A DNA stretch of 64,000 bases from Gelatoporia subvermispora B (taxonomy: Eukaryota; Basidiomycota; Agaricomycetes; Polyporales; Gelatoporiaceae). Positions 11,380 to 22,524 of this stretch are shown one piece after another; the stretch's first letter is position 1; each line of letters starts with the position of its first letter. The position numbers and the translations under genes are program-made. The notes under the pieces were generated by a model, which worked only from the letters and a program-made list of their open reading frames with translations, searched no databases and was not told the origin of the DNA. Where the stretch lies: NCBI GenBank assembly GCA_000320605.2, contig KB445796.1, forward strand, positions 2,231,191 to 2,295,190. The letters run 5' to 3'.

Positions 11380-13552
11380 ATGGCAGACGTATCCGATGCA
11401 GAGGCACTGCGGCGAACACAGTCTATGGGAAACATCATCGCTGAGCCCAGACGGGCCCTCACCTCACGTCGGTCCGAAGGCCGTACGACGCGGAGCACTC
11501 CACGTCTGGCGGGCGCGCCAACCAACACTGAGCCGTCGGCGGCGGCGCAGGTGGCCCAAATAGAGGAAGGACCTTTGCGAGCACAGAGTCCGTTCTCGAT
11601 AGCGGACCTGAGACAAACGGCAGCTGGCGAACGAGTGGCGGCGACGCCACCTGCAGCCACCGCAACTCAGGGACCAACGTCATTGTCGAACTCCTGGATA
11701 TTCAAGGTTTTCAGGTTCCTAGGATATGGTGGACCGAATGCGAGGGAGCGTAGGGAACTGGTCTCGTTGATATGGAACCTGTCCTTGGTAGCGATACAGG
11801 TATGTGTCGTGCTATCTTTCGCCGTCCTTGATTTGACACGGGTATAGTTCGTTGCTATCATCACTCTCCTAGCATACTCGGCTCACCATGAGAGTCCCAC
11901 GATGCCAGGGAAGAGTGAATGGGACGCATGCAACGTGAGTGATTCGAATATACGCCACGATTGTATCTGATAAGCTACCACAGAGGCCACTGGGCATCTG
12001 GGACTCATTGTGGGTTGTCCGCGCGGCACTGAGCGGATTGTTGAGCGTGTGGACCTATCAGAAGAATAGGGCAGCCTTTGCTGCGTAAGTCCTCGCATTG
12101 TCCCTATTGGCAATTCGAGGTCATCATAACTCTTTACTAGTGCTACGGCTCGGGCACAAGATATAGAAGGACGCATCCTGCAGAATCAAGCCGCCGCTCA
12201 ATTGCCAGCGAATCGGCGCGGAACCGTTACTGCCAGGAATCCACCGGCACGCGACACCCGACCGACGCCTCTCCCTTTAAACAATCAGCAGCATACGCAT
12301 GACACTGAGATCTTGACGAATGTGGCAACGCCGTGGCATCGCCAGGTTCTGTATGATAGGTGCATTGTTTACACTCGTCAACCACGCAGCCCCAATCGTC
12401 TGTCAGCACTGTCCTATTGTGTGCTGATACCATTTGGTTTGCAGGCTGCAAGTTCTACTAACTTTCGCCTCCTTCGGGTGGTTCCTTACAGCACACATAC
12501 TCGAATACACCTCGATCAGTACTTGCCGAGTCGCTGCACCACACCTATGGTGGTTGACATTCGGCATCCTCTGCTTACTCTACCTCATCCTTCTCGAAAT
12601 CTTCCTCATGGGCCTTGTGTTCTTCATTCTTGGACCTGTGATATACGTGAGTGCCTTTATCTCTCATTGCAACCAATTGCTCACACTACCCATGCATTAC
12701 AGCTACTGTACAACATAGTCTTACTCTGCTTAGGCCGCCACCCATTGCAAAATCCTCATTATATCAGCCCGACCATCGGGGGCCTTCCAAAGTCCATTGT
12801 TGATCAAATACCACTTGTACTGTATATCCCCGCCCCTCCAGAGGGAACTGACAACAACAAGGGCCCCGCAAAGCCTCAGCCCGCGCACTTGTATCCTCCC
12901 CGCCCCTCAAAGCCAGCGGCGCCGCGTCGGCGACGATTCATTTTCTTGCGCAGCAAGAAGGCAGCCGAGGATGCTCCGGCAGAGAAGGGCGGCGCGTCTA
13001 AGACGCCGCTGAAGAAGCCCGAAGAGATGACGTGGGAGGATAACTGGGAACAGGGCGACTTTCCGTTTGTGCGGCTCGAGGAGAACCGCGCGGCGTGCGC
13101 GATCTGCTTGCTGGACTTCGAGGAACCGAAGAAAGCCCCTTGGGCGGCGAATGTAAGTGACAAGGAGAAGGCAGCAGACGTAGACGGCGAGACAGTGCTC
13201 CAGCCGGCTTTGACAGCTAACGGCCCGGAGCATGGAAGACCAGATGACTCTGTGGTAAATGCTATCCAAGAAATCCAAGTAGAGGACGCGTCTGGGGAGG
13301 AGCGAGAGCGGCTCAGGCTGGACGACGCGGGCGAGGGACCGCAGCCTTTGCGCTTGCTCAAGTGCGGACATGTTTTCCACGTGAGTGCGCAATCTTGTGC
13401 GGTTTTAGGCGAATTGACAATTTGCCATATGGTAGAAAACGTGTCTGGATCCGTGGTTGACGGATGTCTCTGGTCGATGCCCTGTCTGCCAACAGGCAGT
13501 CGAAATCCCACAGCCTAACAGCAAGGAAAAACGAAGTCGGCGGACACTATGA
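11380..13552 (+). CDS. Multi-pass membrane RING-H2 protein (probable E3 ubiquitin ligase)
   Basis: 607 aa from seven exons: 11380-11799, 11848-11934, 11984-12084, 12141-12359, 12445-12646, 12703-13380, 13436-13552. After a disordered N-terminus come about five hydrophobic segments: LIWNLSLVAIQFVAIITLLA, the stretch around WVVRAALSGLLSVW, LQVLLTFASFGWFLTAHIL, and a dense pair around LTFGILCLLYLILLEIFLMG. The C-terminus carries a RING-H2: Cys475-x2-Cys478, Cys564-x-His566-x2-His569-x2-Cys572, Cys584-x2-Cys587. RING proteins recruit E2 enzymes; with these membrane segments it probably acts at an internal membrane. The loop between the second and third zinc ligands is about 85 residues, longer than usual, acidic and low-complexity. 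The intron right after CGHVFH joins perfectly to KTCLDPWL, which fixes the last exon. Confidence 0.9.
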
Positions 13553-14215
13553 TGGCTGCCTATCCTACGTCGGGCTGTTTACTACTAAGCGATCTTGTAC
13601 GATTTATGTCTGCTGTCCCTCGCACGTTTGTAGATTACATGGTTCTTCAACCCACTCCTTGTGAGGATCAGTTCGCGTCGCATCTGACTACGTTTGTACT
13701 CTGAATCTGGCGTAAATTTACTGTTGTTCGTGTCAGTCCAATGCGCGCGGGGTCATGCATCATGTCTCGCAGCCTCGCTGAGGCCACCATGTCATGATTG
13801 ATATGAGGTTGGTGTCAGTACCCAACTGGACTGTCCGAAGACATGATGCATTATTCACAGTGCGAGGTGGTGTTGTTGCGGATCACTGTATATCGGAATA
13901 CGAATCGCAAAATTTGAATCTGAAAGCTGAGCGTGAGATGGAGGGATAGGTATCCACGGATATTCTTGAAAAGTGAATTGGGAGCAGGGAGAAATCGTTA
14001 TACTGGAGAATTCTTGCCAAACATCCCTGAGGATGCATGCCGGCTTGAGCCCTTTTCCGGGCACGTCTTCCGGCAAATTCGCGCGGGAGTATGCATCAGT
14101 TGCCTTTGTGGCGGCCCAATGACGGCAAAATTATGTGCTTGTCAGCGCAATGCCCCACTGAGATGATAGGATAGGATAAGATTATAAAACCGGCACGCAT
14201 CAGGAAAATATCAAC

Positions 14216-14320
14216 TTGTCTTATAGCGTCTTATTTACCTTTTGAGGCACTTATTGGGCGCTAACGAGCTAAAAAGGACGCCGCCAAGTCCCAAAAGGTC
14301 AATAAGATGCGATAAGACAA
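14216..14320. repeat. Short inverted repeat (MITE-like hairpin)
   Basis: The left arm at 14216-14247 (starting TTGTCTTATAGCGTCTTATT) and the reverse complement of 14289-14320 (starting TTGTCTTATCGCATCTTATT) match at about 27 of 32 positions, separated by about 41 nt. Size and form suit a very short non-autonomous element or its remnant. No target duplication was identified. Confidence 0.55.
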
Positions 14321-14869
14321 CCTGAGATTTTGCTGATGCGGTCCCACGCTGGAACGCCGGGCTCTGTACCTAATACATGGCGCAGCACTAATGTACCGTA
14401 CAGGACACGTTCGCACATATTGTCCAAAAATCACAGCGCCACGTTCGCCCCTCCAGTCGTGACCGGCGTCTCTCACCATGGAAGATCAGCAGAGTTCGCC
14501 GTCACTGTGACCTGACACGGATAAAAAGATGTTGAAATCGGACGGGGAGAGCGGGAACAAGATAGAATTAAGAGGGAACACGGAGGAACACGGTACATGA
14601 AAATTTACTTATATAGGTGGCGCGTCGGCGGACGCCGAACGAGCTCGGTGGCGAGACGTACCAAAACAGGAATTACAACAAAGCACTCTATATTTAAACC
14701 AGACGGCTCAGCAAGCGAGCCACCTGCCGATGCCCTCAGTTAATGTTCACCTACCACGTGCTCAGCGGGGAGGCGCGAAGGAAAGCACTGGGAACCGTTG
14801 ACGGAAAGGAATGGCAAATAAGCGGACGGAACCGGGTGCAGGTTATCACAGATTATATCAGAAAACAGC

Positions 14870-15202
14870 TGGAACCGTGGATGTAAACCGATTTATTGGA
14901 ATTTGTTACTTTTCACACTGCTACTAGGTGGACGTCAGGGTCGTGCTGTTTGATCTTGCTGGTCGTGCTGTTTGATCTTGCTGATCGTGCGGAATTGATC
15001 CTCCTAAAGTTGGAATCGTGGATGTAGACCGATTCCTAATTAGGGAATTGGAATTTGTTACTTTTCACCGTCACTGCTACTAGCTGGACGTCAGGGACGT
15101 GCTGTTTGATCTTGCTGATCGTGCCGAATTGATCCTCCTAAAGTTGGAATCGTGGATGTAAACCGATTCCTGCTGATCGTGCCGAATTGGTCCTCCTAAA
15201 GT
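14870..15202 (+). repeat. Tandem repeat, three units
   Basis: Units at 14870-15010 (141 bp), 15011-15144 (134 bp) and 15145-15202 (58 bp, internally deleted) all begin TGGAA(C/T)CGTGGATGTA and end TCCTCCTAAAGT. Unit 1 contains an internal doubling of GTGCTGTTTGATCTTGCTG. The third unit has lost the middle of the sequence. Confidence 0.75.
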
Positions 15203-15420
15203 TCCAAACACGTCTTCGCGGCAAGGTAACGTATGACCAAAATGTCCTGTTCTCCACAAGCTTCCCCCTCCACTTCTTCCCTCGCAGCGAGTTGCAAATC
15301 CAGCCCGGTCCGGGTTTTTTTATGCAGACGCGCGCTGGCATTCACTCCCGGCACCGGCTAGCTGCCTTCCTACGATATGTAGGTCCCATGACGGCTTGTC
15401 AGTGCTAAGCGCAGTGTACA

Positions 15421-15484
15421 ATTCGGCACGATCAGCAAGATCAAACAGCACGACCCTGACGTCCAGCTAGTAGCAGTGTGAAAA
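15421..15484 (-). repeat. Inverted copy of the tandem repeat core
   Basis: The reverse complement of these 64 bases matches unit 1 from 14910 with very few changes (shared core GACGTCAGGGTCGTGCTG). Together with 14910-15000 it forms a large inverted pair enclosing about 420 bp, as expected for terminal repeats of a non-autonomous DNA element. Confidence 0.65.
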
Positions 15485-15633
15485 TCAACAAAGGTATTCC
15501 GTGCTCAGGTCAAATATATTCCGAATGTTGAGGTCCGCGCATCAAGGCAAAATGAATATTGCGAGGGTACTGGTATTCTTCTTCTTCGAGCTTTCACGAG
15601 GCTCATGTCATCTGCGGACCATACAGCAACAGC

Positions 15634-15894
15634 ATGAAAACAACAACTTGTCTACCCTACGATAACCAGATAAGAACAGTCGACATCGCGCAACGAGTCC
15701 TGAAAAATCTTGAAGAATACGCCCTCGCCTTCGAAGATGGCCAGATTAACGACCTGCCGGATGCAATGCGTCTGGCATCTGCTTTGAGTTTGATGTATGG
15801 CCCTTCGAAGAAGTTGGTATGCGACATTCGACCCGACCCTCTGGTGTTGTCTTCCACGACTGTCAGTGCCTCAGTGATACGGAGGAGGGTATGA
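15634..15894 (+). CDS. Small hypothetical protein
   Basis: Not recognised. From ATG 15634 the first 61 codons read MKTTTCLPYDNQIRT and then an amphipathic, acidic helical stretch (DIAQRVLKNLEEYALAFEDG) followed by DAMRLASALSLMYGPSKKL; the composition looks like real coding sequence. At 15817 a GTATGC donor follows the codon for Leu61. If spliced to the AG at 15885-15886 the protein ends six residues later, and a more distant acceptor at 15923 gives a longer tail. Unspliced, the frame stops at 15894. The exact 3' end is uncertain. Confidence 0.45.
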   Translation: MKTTTCLPYDNQIRTVDIAQRVLKNLEEYALAFEDGQINDLPDAMRLASALSLMYGPSKKLVCDIRPDPLVLSSTTVSASVIRRRV

Positions 15895-16242
15895 ATCCGG
15901 CGACCTAAGCCCGATGTTTACAGCCATTGCCAGTCCACATGCGCGGGATCCTTTCCACCGGCGCTCAGCCTCTGAGCTTCGGCTGGCGCTCATGTAGGTT
16001 GACGTGTGAATGAGACGCTAACTTCCAAGTTGGTACACAACGAAACATGCGTTCCGAATCTCTGATATCCTCACAGGGCTACCCGCCTGAAGTATAAAAC
16101 CTAGGTGCAGTGTCCTTTCCCTCCATCAGCGGTCACTCTGGGGGCGCAAAAGAACTTGTCACCTCTCATCCGCCACCCTACCGCTCCCTTCTTAGCTTGC
16201 TATATAGAGCTCTCATACTACCACACCGTCCCCACCAACGCA

Positions 16243-17336
16243 ATGTCTGACATCGAGTGATCACCAGGGATGGTGCAAATCCCTGCTGGCTGGATCATTC
16301 AGTATCATTTAGAGTGTGTCACGATTCACTCTCGGCCTCACACCCCTTAGTCATACCATTGCTCTTTTTGCAGAAACGGCGAGAGGTGGGCACAGTGTGT
16401 CGTGGAGCATATCCGTATATGAACCAATGCTCGCACTAGGTTCTATATAGACCACAACCAGCGTCCGCCGCGGCTGATCTGGCCCGAAGAGCACTCAAGG
16501 CTGGACAACTATTATGCGCAGCAATTGGCTGTACCGTCCACTGCTTCCAATCCGCGGTACCTTTCCCGGAGCGCAAACTCCCTTCAGTATGCTAGTAATC
16601 TTAGCTTCTAGACTGACCCCGCTGATATCTTTTGGTAATCGTAAATGCGATCAGGGCAGTGCCTCCAACATACGACTACGGGCCGACATCTACAATCGAC
16701 ACCAGACAGCACCATTACACTGCGCAACAGCATGGACAACCTGGGGTGTCGACACACGCCCCATTCCCAGTACGTCACCTTGCAATCTTCGGAACTTCAT
16801 TGATATGGCTATTGAACACGCTAATCATTTTTTGTCCCAGGCCCATCCGCTTAACACCACTAAGTTCACCGCAAACTCATCGGCGACTCAACACGCAGCT
16901 CCAATTCGGCCCGCTCAGCCGACTCCTTGGGTTGGAATTCAAGTCTCTAATTACCAGAACGGATACGGAGGTTTGGCGAGCTCGTCTAATGCACCAAGCC
17001 TCGTGTCTTCCGCTGGCTGTGAGTCGTTATTGCCGGGGACTCTGCTCACATCCATGTTCATAATTCCGTCGGCAGCATCGTATCAGAATGCGTGGTCAGC
17101 ATATTCGCAACGCACGAGCCAGGTGGAGTACAACGAGAGGTCTGCTACCAGCCTACCACGTAACCCCAGCGTCAGGCCGTCGGAATATATCGGAGGCGCT
17201 ATGGCCCACTCATCTGAGCGAGGTGAATATGACGGTACTTAGAGCATAGTGTTGGCCTGTGATGAAACTGACATCGTTTGCAGTTGGTGACGGTATGCCC
17301 AGCACTGCGACTTACCCTGCGCGTATGAGAGACTAG
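16243..17336 (+). CDS. Tyr/Ser/Gln/Pro-rich hypothetical protein
   Basis: 228 aa from seven exons: 16243-16256, 16374-16414, 16451-16594, 16660-16769, 16841-17018, 17076-17222, 17284-17336. The start MSDIENGERWAQCVVEHIHH is assembled from a 14-nt first exon and a 41-nt second exon. Next come IWPEEHSRLDNYYAQQLAVP and a long disordered tract with many Tyr, Gln, Ser and Pro (for example HHYTAQQHGQPG, GYGGLASSSNAP, SSYQNAWSAYSQRTSQ). No domain is recognised; the composition resembles activation domains or RNA-binding low-complexity proteins, which is inference only. A TATATAGAG at 16201 lies 42 nt before the ATG. Every junction keeps the phase, which supports the model. Confidence 0.78.
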
Positions 17337-17769
17337 CGAAGTCAAGGCGCGATATTCCCTAGCGGAATAACTGTCGTCTCAATATAGTGTCTTCCTGGAA
17401 CCGACTCTGCCACCGTACTTCCATCACGAAGCATACTTCTACAAGGTGACTCCTCGTGCTGTATATCGTCCTGTTCTTCTGAAGTAGTCTAGGATCTAAT
17501 TTCGAGGGTGAGATCTCTTGCCACACAACTTTCGTATCACTATCAAAATTTCGCTTATTTTTTCGGCGATGGAGCTTGGAATAATATGTCAATGCTCATA
17601 GCAACGTAGCTACGACGTCTCAGCCTTTGAACATGAACCCCGATGCATTTTCATTGCGTCTAGTAGTCCCAACTTGAGATATACGACATTCAATCAGTTC
17701 TAAAATTCATACGATATGGACAGTGGGCACAGTCCAGCAGAACGCGACGGAAGTAAGTCTCAGTTACAT
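17337..17769. other. Convergent intergenic region
   Basis: Between the 3' ends of the plus-strand hypothetical gene and the minus-strand glycosyltransferase gene. No coding frame is supported. Confidence 0.45.
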
Positions 17770-19858
17770 TCACAAGGAGTTGATCAAATCCGCAATGGCG
17801 CGCTGAGACGGCCCACCCTCCTCCCAGGCTTGCTTCAGCTCATATTGAAGACGCTCTATGTTCGCGCGCTTCTGTTTGCCATCTTCGCCAAACGCCTTGG
17901 TCAGTACGTCACGTGCCTCCTCCCGCACAGCCTCCGAGGTGCCTTTTGGCACGCGGCTTGTGCGATAGATGGGCTTGAGACCCCGCTCCCCCGTGCGCAC
18001 TTCAATGAGCTCGTACGCCACCTGGAGTTTGTCCGTGAGATGGACCGCGTTAGCGGGCTGGTCAGCGGTGAATGGCCAACAGATCCTGGAGAAGCTTATG
18101 AGTCTGTAATATCCATGCGCATACTTGTCGAAGACGTACATAGGCACACCATAGCTGACAGACTCAATGACACTGTTGTGGCCGCCGTGAGTGACGAACC
18201 ATCCCGTCGCCTACGGGTCGAAAGATGAGTGCCGTGACCAGCGCGGCTTTACGTGCACACTCACTGGATGCGCGAGAATTGTCTGCTGAGGCGACCAAGG
18301 CGACAAGAGGCCGAGGCCGGACGCTTGCACCTTCTGGGTGACTTCCTCAGGAATAACAGCGAAACGCGAAGCGTGGCTCATGATCTATTCGGAAAGCGCG
18401 CGTCAGCATGCAGCCTCAAGTACCGACGGGTGTAGAGAACGTACGAAAGGGATCTTCATTTCCAGGAGCACATCGATAAATACCCAAACTTTCTGGGAGT
18501 CCACAGGCCACCATACCGTCCCAAACGAGAGCTAGGTGGGTGTTGGCCTCATTAAAACAGGTTACCATCGCCGTGTATGACTCACATAGAGGAGTGAGTT
18601 CGGCCCATGAGTCTCCAGAGTTGTATCTAGGAACTTCACTATTGCGGCGCCTTTCTCGGAGTTGTCTTCCTTATTGGTAGAGACCGGTGGGAGGAGAGGA
18701 CCACACACATAGACGCTACGGGAGGTCTCTGCGTACCACTCACGTACACCCTCCACTGCTTCCCGCTCATAGCGTTCCGGTGTGGACAACAGAATGCCAT
18801 CGCACATTCTCAATGCTCTGGATCACGTGGTCAAACGCCGTCAATGGTGCTGCCAGAACCGCTATCAGACTCACCCGCTAGTGGTCATCATCATGTTGCC
18901 TAGGCCGGGGAAATGCGGTGTCTAATGCACAGCGTCAGTAAGAGCATCATCAAACTAATTCAATAGCCAGTATTGGGCCATACTTGTTGGGGGAAATACT
19001 CATGATCATACATTGGCGGCAGGCCTGGTGTGTGGATGACGGAGCCATCCACACTGAGCACGAACTGTCGAATGATGAGAAGACAATACCAAAATTGGAG
19101 TTTATCTCTCACATCATCGGCGATTTCTGCTATGGGCTTTCCTGTCAATCGCGCCTCAGCCTCTAATTTCGCCACGATATCACCTCTGCCGCCGAGCTTC
19201 TCCGGGCCCCATAAGCGGAAGATCGAGTTCGTTGCGCCCGTCCACCATGCATAAATCTTGATTGGATGGCCAGCAGCTCGGATAGCGTTGATGGGCGTCA
19301 CACAGAAGAACTACAGGGTGCATCAGCATGTGTCGAAAATCAAAGGTAAGCTGACAAAACGACTCACGTCGATGACAATGGCAAGAGGTAGGTCAAGGGG
19401 CTCATATGTTGTGTTGGAGTGAGTGCAAACCAATGGTTTGCGTGCAATAAGTTTATTGTATGCCTCCGCGAAATCAGCATCAAGCGTGGCCGTATCAAGC
19501 GGAGTAAGACCGTCGTTGATCAGGCCAACCACTCTGAATATATCATGTTTAGAAACATAAAGTGCGAGTGATTTATATCGTACCTGATGAAGTCGCGGAA
19601 GTGAGCCTCTTCCGGCGTGAAAGATCGCATTAACTCAATATTAACACGATCGTAGAAGTTCTGGGTTGTGAAGAAGGTGATGTTGACTGCGTGCAGCTTG
19701 ACGATCCGTGCAGCAAGCACACATAATGGTCGCGTATGTCCTTGGAAGGGAATCAATACCTATGAATATCGTCGTACAAACGAGATGAGCGCACCCCAGG
19801 CCTCATAGGCAATAACGACGATATGCTTTTTCGAGGTTGATACTGCTGCAGAGGACAT
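17770..19858 (-). CDS. UDP-glycosyltransferase, GT1 family (copy A)
   Basis: Transfers a sugar from a UDP donor to a small lipophilic acceptor; the acceptor is unknown. 512 aa from 11 exons: 19858-19795, 19740-19584, 19533-19368, 19310-19113, 19064-18984, 18921-18875, 18817-18586, 18531-18445, 18384-18265, 18210-18140, 18085-17770. The N-terminal Rossmann domain has KKHIVVIAYEAWGHTRPL, with His23 at the usual catalytic-base position. The C-terminal donor-binding signature runs WSPQQTILAHP, then TGWFVTHGGHNSVIES (His392, Gly394, Asn396) and ADQPANAVHLTD. No stop or frameshift is present. Exon layout and sequence match copy B at 56596-58687, so the two are paralogues about 37 kb apart on opposite strands. 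Most fungal GT1 enzymes of this form modify sterols or secondary metabolites; that is family-level inference. Confidence 0.92.
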
Positions 19859-20822
19859 TGTGGGAGCCGATGGATGGTCAGTCTGCTACGAAGCATGCAT
19901 TTATATGTATCGCAACACGAAAGAGGCATAATGGTGATGACGGTAGCATTGTGATGCGCGCAGACGTCCTGCGGCGTATCGAGGCGATTGCCTGACAGTA
20001 CGCGTCCTCCGGCACTCACGCAAAGACACAGAGGCCACGTACATGGGCGTCCATCGATTGGATAAGATCATGATTCATGCGAACGTTAGACGGCATAAGA
20101 TACGTGCATGAGAACGTCAGGGCAAGTCGACACGAGGCGAAGAGCAGATGCTGTGACAAACGGCGCTGACAATTTGCCCGTTCGAAGCAGCCAGCTGTCA
20201 ATGCGGTAGGATGTTCTGCTGTGCCATCGTTGCGCCAGCAAGAAATAGCCGGTGGAAGACGGGATGAGTGTAGAACGCCACCGCGATCTCGAATGTTTCC
20301 GGTTGTCGTGCCGTAAATCTACGCGTCCATCCAAGCCGATGCAATCCCTTGCAATCTACCTAAGATTGGATGAGACCATGCATGGTGGCCAGCATCACAT
20401 CACAGGGTGTCAAGATCATCGAGATCCCGCAAGGTTCGTTAAGACTCATGCGCAGCGAGCAGAGCAATCGATACAGCGAAACCTAGGAAACAAAATCTAG
20501 TGGCAGTGAAGAATGGACGCGCAATCGGAGCCGCAAGCAATCGTGTCGCATCGGCTCGCTTTGGGTCATGTGGATAACGTAAGCACGATTACCACGCATT
20601 ACCATGCGCACAGTCAGACTGTCTACATCCGCAGCTCAGAGATCTTGAGCAAAGCGTGTAGTACATGTACATTTAGCTCAGCAGTAAGCGTACAACGAAA
20701 GTATGTAGCAGGCCCACGAAGTTGAATAAAGCCTAGACCAAGTGGGAGGGAGAACTTCGACCTATGATTACGCCTATGTGATAATCAGAGTGAACACGGC
20801 GTAGTGCTGAACCTGCATGAAT
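19859..20822. other. Intergenic, no gene supported
   Basis: Contains the glycosyltransferase promoter and the 3' flank of the kinase-like gene. Several frames of 60-85 codons occur on both strands, with no recognisable features. Confidence 0.4.
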
Positions 20823-21964
20823 CTACGACGGGCGAGAGCGTGAGTGACGCGCCACAAAGTCACTCAATTGCGACGGAAGATCTGCATCGGCGAGCAATCC
20901 AGACCAGGTGAAATCGTCTCGCTCTCGTGCGACGACCCACCTGAGAAGCAGGTCCTTCACAAGAGCTATATCGTCGTCAAGTTCCACCACAGATTCCCAA
21001 TGTTGTTGCATGACGAAATCGCCGCGCCTTCGCAGCCTCTCCGGATTATGGTGCCACTCAACCTCACCATCAACTTCCCAGTCTCTCTTGGTCACTGTTT
21101 CATATACCGCGACCACAACGCAAGGTCCGTCAACGTCTGAATCATCTTTGGCGGGCTGTCGTGCTGCTTCGAAGTCGATTATGCGTATGTTATCGTCATC
21201 TCCAACTAGGATATTTCGTGGCGCAATGTCTCCATGAGAAAGGTTGAAGCTGTAGTGTGATAGGTCAGTGTCAATCCATCTCGTTGTTGCGGATCAACGA
21301 ACCGGTTTCTGAAGTCATCCACAGTATTCATGAGCTGTATGAACCACTTCATCTTGAATGAGGTCCGGACGTCGAAATTACCGCCCTTGATGAATGGGAG
21401 CGTCATGCCTACAATTTCGTCGCTATCATCTGCGAGGACGATTGACTCGATCGGGACGATACGAGGATGTGTCCCGATTGCTGCATGGGCGTTTATTTCT
21501 GCGCGGGTACGAGGGACGTGCCCAATGAATAGGATACGCTTGAAGACTCGCTGCCACTGCCCGACCACATATACTCTGGGCTGTATAACCCCAGTAACAT
21601 GCAGCTCAGATGAGCGTATAGTCTTCCAATCTCCGGGAACATCCGATAGCTTGTCTTGCCATAACAGTGGGGGCCTGAAGTCCGGGTCGCGAGATATAGT
21701 CCAAGTACCGTCACCATCTTGCGACAGGACGTTATTGTCTAGCATCTTGTCCACCCAGACAGCGAGATCCGCTTCGGCTTCTTCGCAATACACCTCGATC
21801 CTGGTATATCTGACCCAGTACCATCGATCTTGAAGGTGATCGAACACCTTGTACGCCGAATTGTAGTAGGATGTGCCATACTGAAGCATGCCCTCGGGGG
21901 CGAAGAAGCGTACAGGCCCCTTGACGGCGTCGAAATTCGGTTCACCTAAGGGCTCCAGAGCCAT
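20823..21964 (-). CDS. Kinase-like fold protein (FunK1-like)
   Basis: 362 aa from two exons, 21964-21303 and 21249-20823. The C-terminal half has a protein-kinase-type catalytic core: a candidate VAIK-position lysine in VFKRILF, a glutamate in the following helix, a catalytic loop HGDIAPRNILV (His-x-Asp and the metal-binding Asn present) and then IIDFEAA where typical kinases have Asp-Phe-Gly. The APRN loop form is typical of the large fungal families of kinase-like proteins related to FunK1 and aminoglycoside phosphotransferases. The N-terminal half is not recognised. The intron removes 53 nt (21250-21302) and joins DDFRNR directly to FNLSHGD. Whether it phosphorylates proteins or small molecules cannot be told. 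Confidence 0.8.
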
Positions 21965-22524
21965 TGCGATAGCCAGCAGACAAGACAGTGATGATGACTA
22001 GACTGGTGACAATGGATTCTGGCGCTCAGGCTCAGAGTGGTTAGTTCAGGAGATTCGCACGAGTCTCGAAAACAACAATTGGATAAGGCGGTTCGCTTGT
22101 GCGGATAAATATCATCATAGAGTGCTAGTAACTTGATGTTTCCCATCTTGATATTGCAAGAGGTTGCGAGACTAAGACACGGCTGCATTATTGGAGTAGG
22201 TTGTGAGGCTCTTCTCTGTATGCTTCAGGCCCAGGTTAGTGACCGCGCGGCTTCGGTGTTCGAGCTCAATGAAGTGTCGCAGCGGAACATTACAGCAAGG
22301 ATTGTCGCGGTGACCCTAGAATCCAGTCTTGGAGAAGAAAACAAAGTCTAGTAATCCGTAGATGAGAAGAGAGACAACCGAGGCGGCAGTGGCATCGCGG
22401 TTCGAGACAGACGCGCTGCAGCAGCATCATTGAATCCGGCTCACACGTGTCCTCGGACGCGCTCAACATCCTGCTCATCCTCATACCAACTCTTCAGACC
22501 ATCCAACGCCGATGACCCTGCAAT
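21965..22524. other. Divergent intergenic region
   Basis: Lies between the start of the minus-strand kinase-like gene and the plus-strand transporter gene and should hold both promoters. No coding frame is supported. Confidence 0.5.

Larger units (their letters stand above)
13553..15633. other. Gene-poor stretch with repeats
   Basis: No coding frame is supported. It contains a 13-bp inverted pair at 13755-13767 and 13839-13851, a hairpin-like inverted repeat at 14216-14320, tandem repeats at 14870-15202 and an inverted copy of that repeat at 15421-15484, each listed separately or as findings. Confidence 0.6.

Noticed and set aside
12202..13518. A single 438-codon plus-strand open frame in the RING gene
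   Set aside because: It reads through introns at 12360-12444, 12647-12702 and 13381-13435. The spliced model restores hydrophobic segments and the RING ending CGHVFHKTCLDPWL, which the single frame lacks.
20030..20340. A degenerate third glycosyltransferase copy beside copy A
   Set aside because: No matching motif could be found in any frame.
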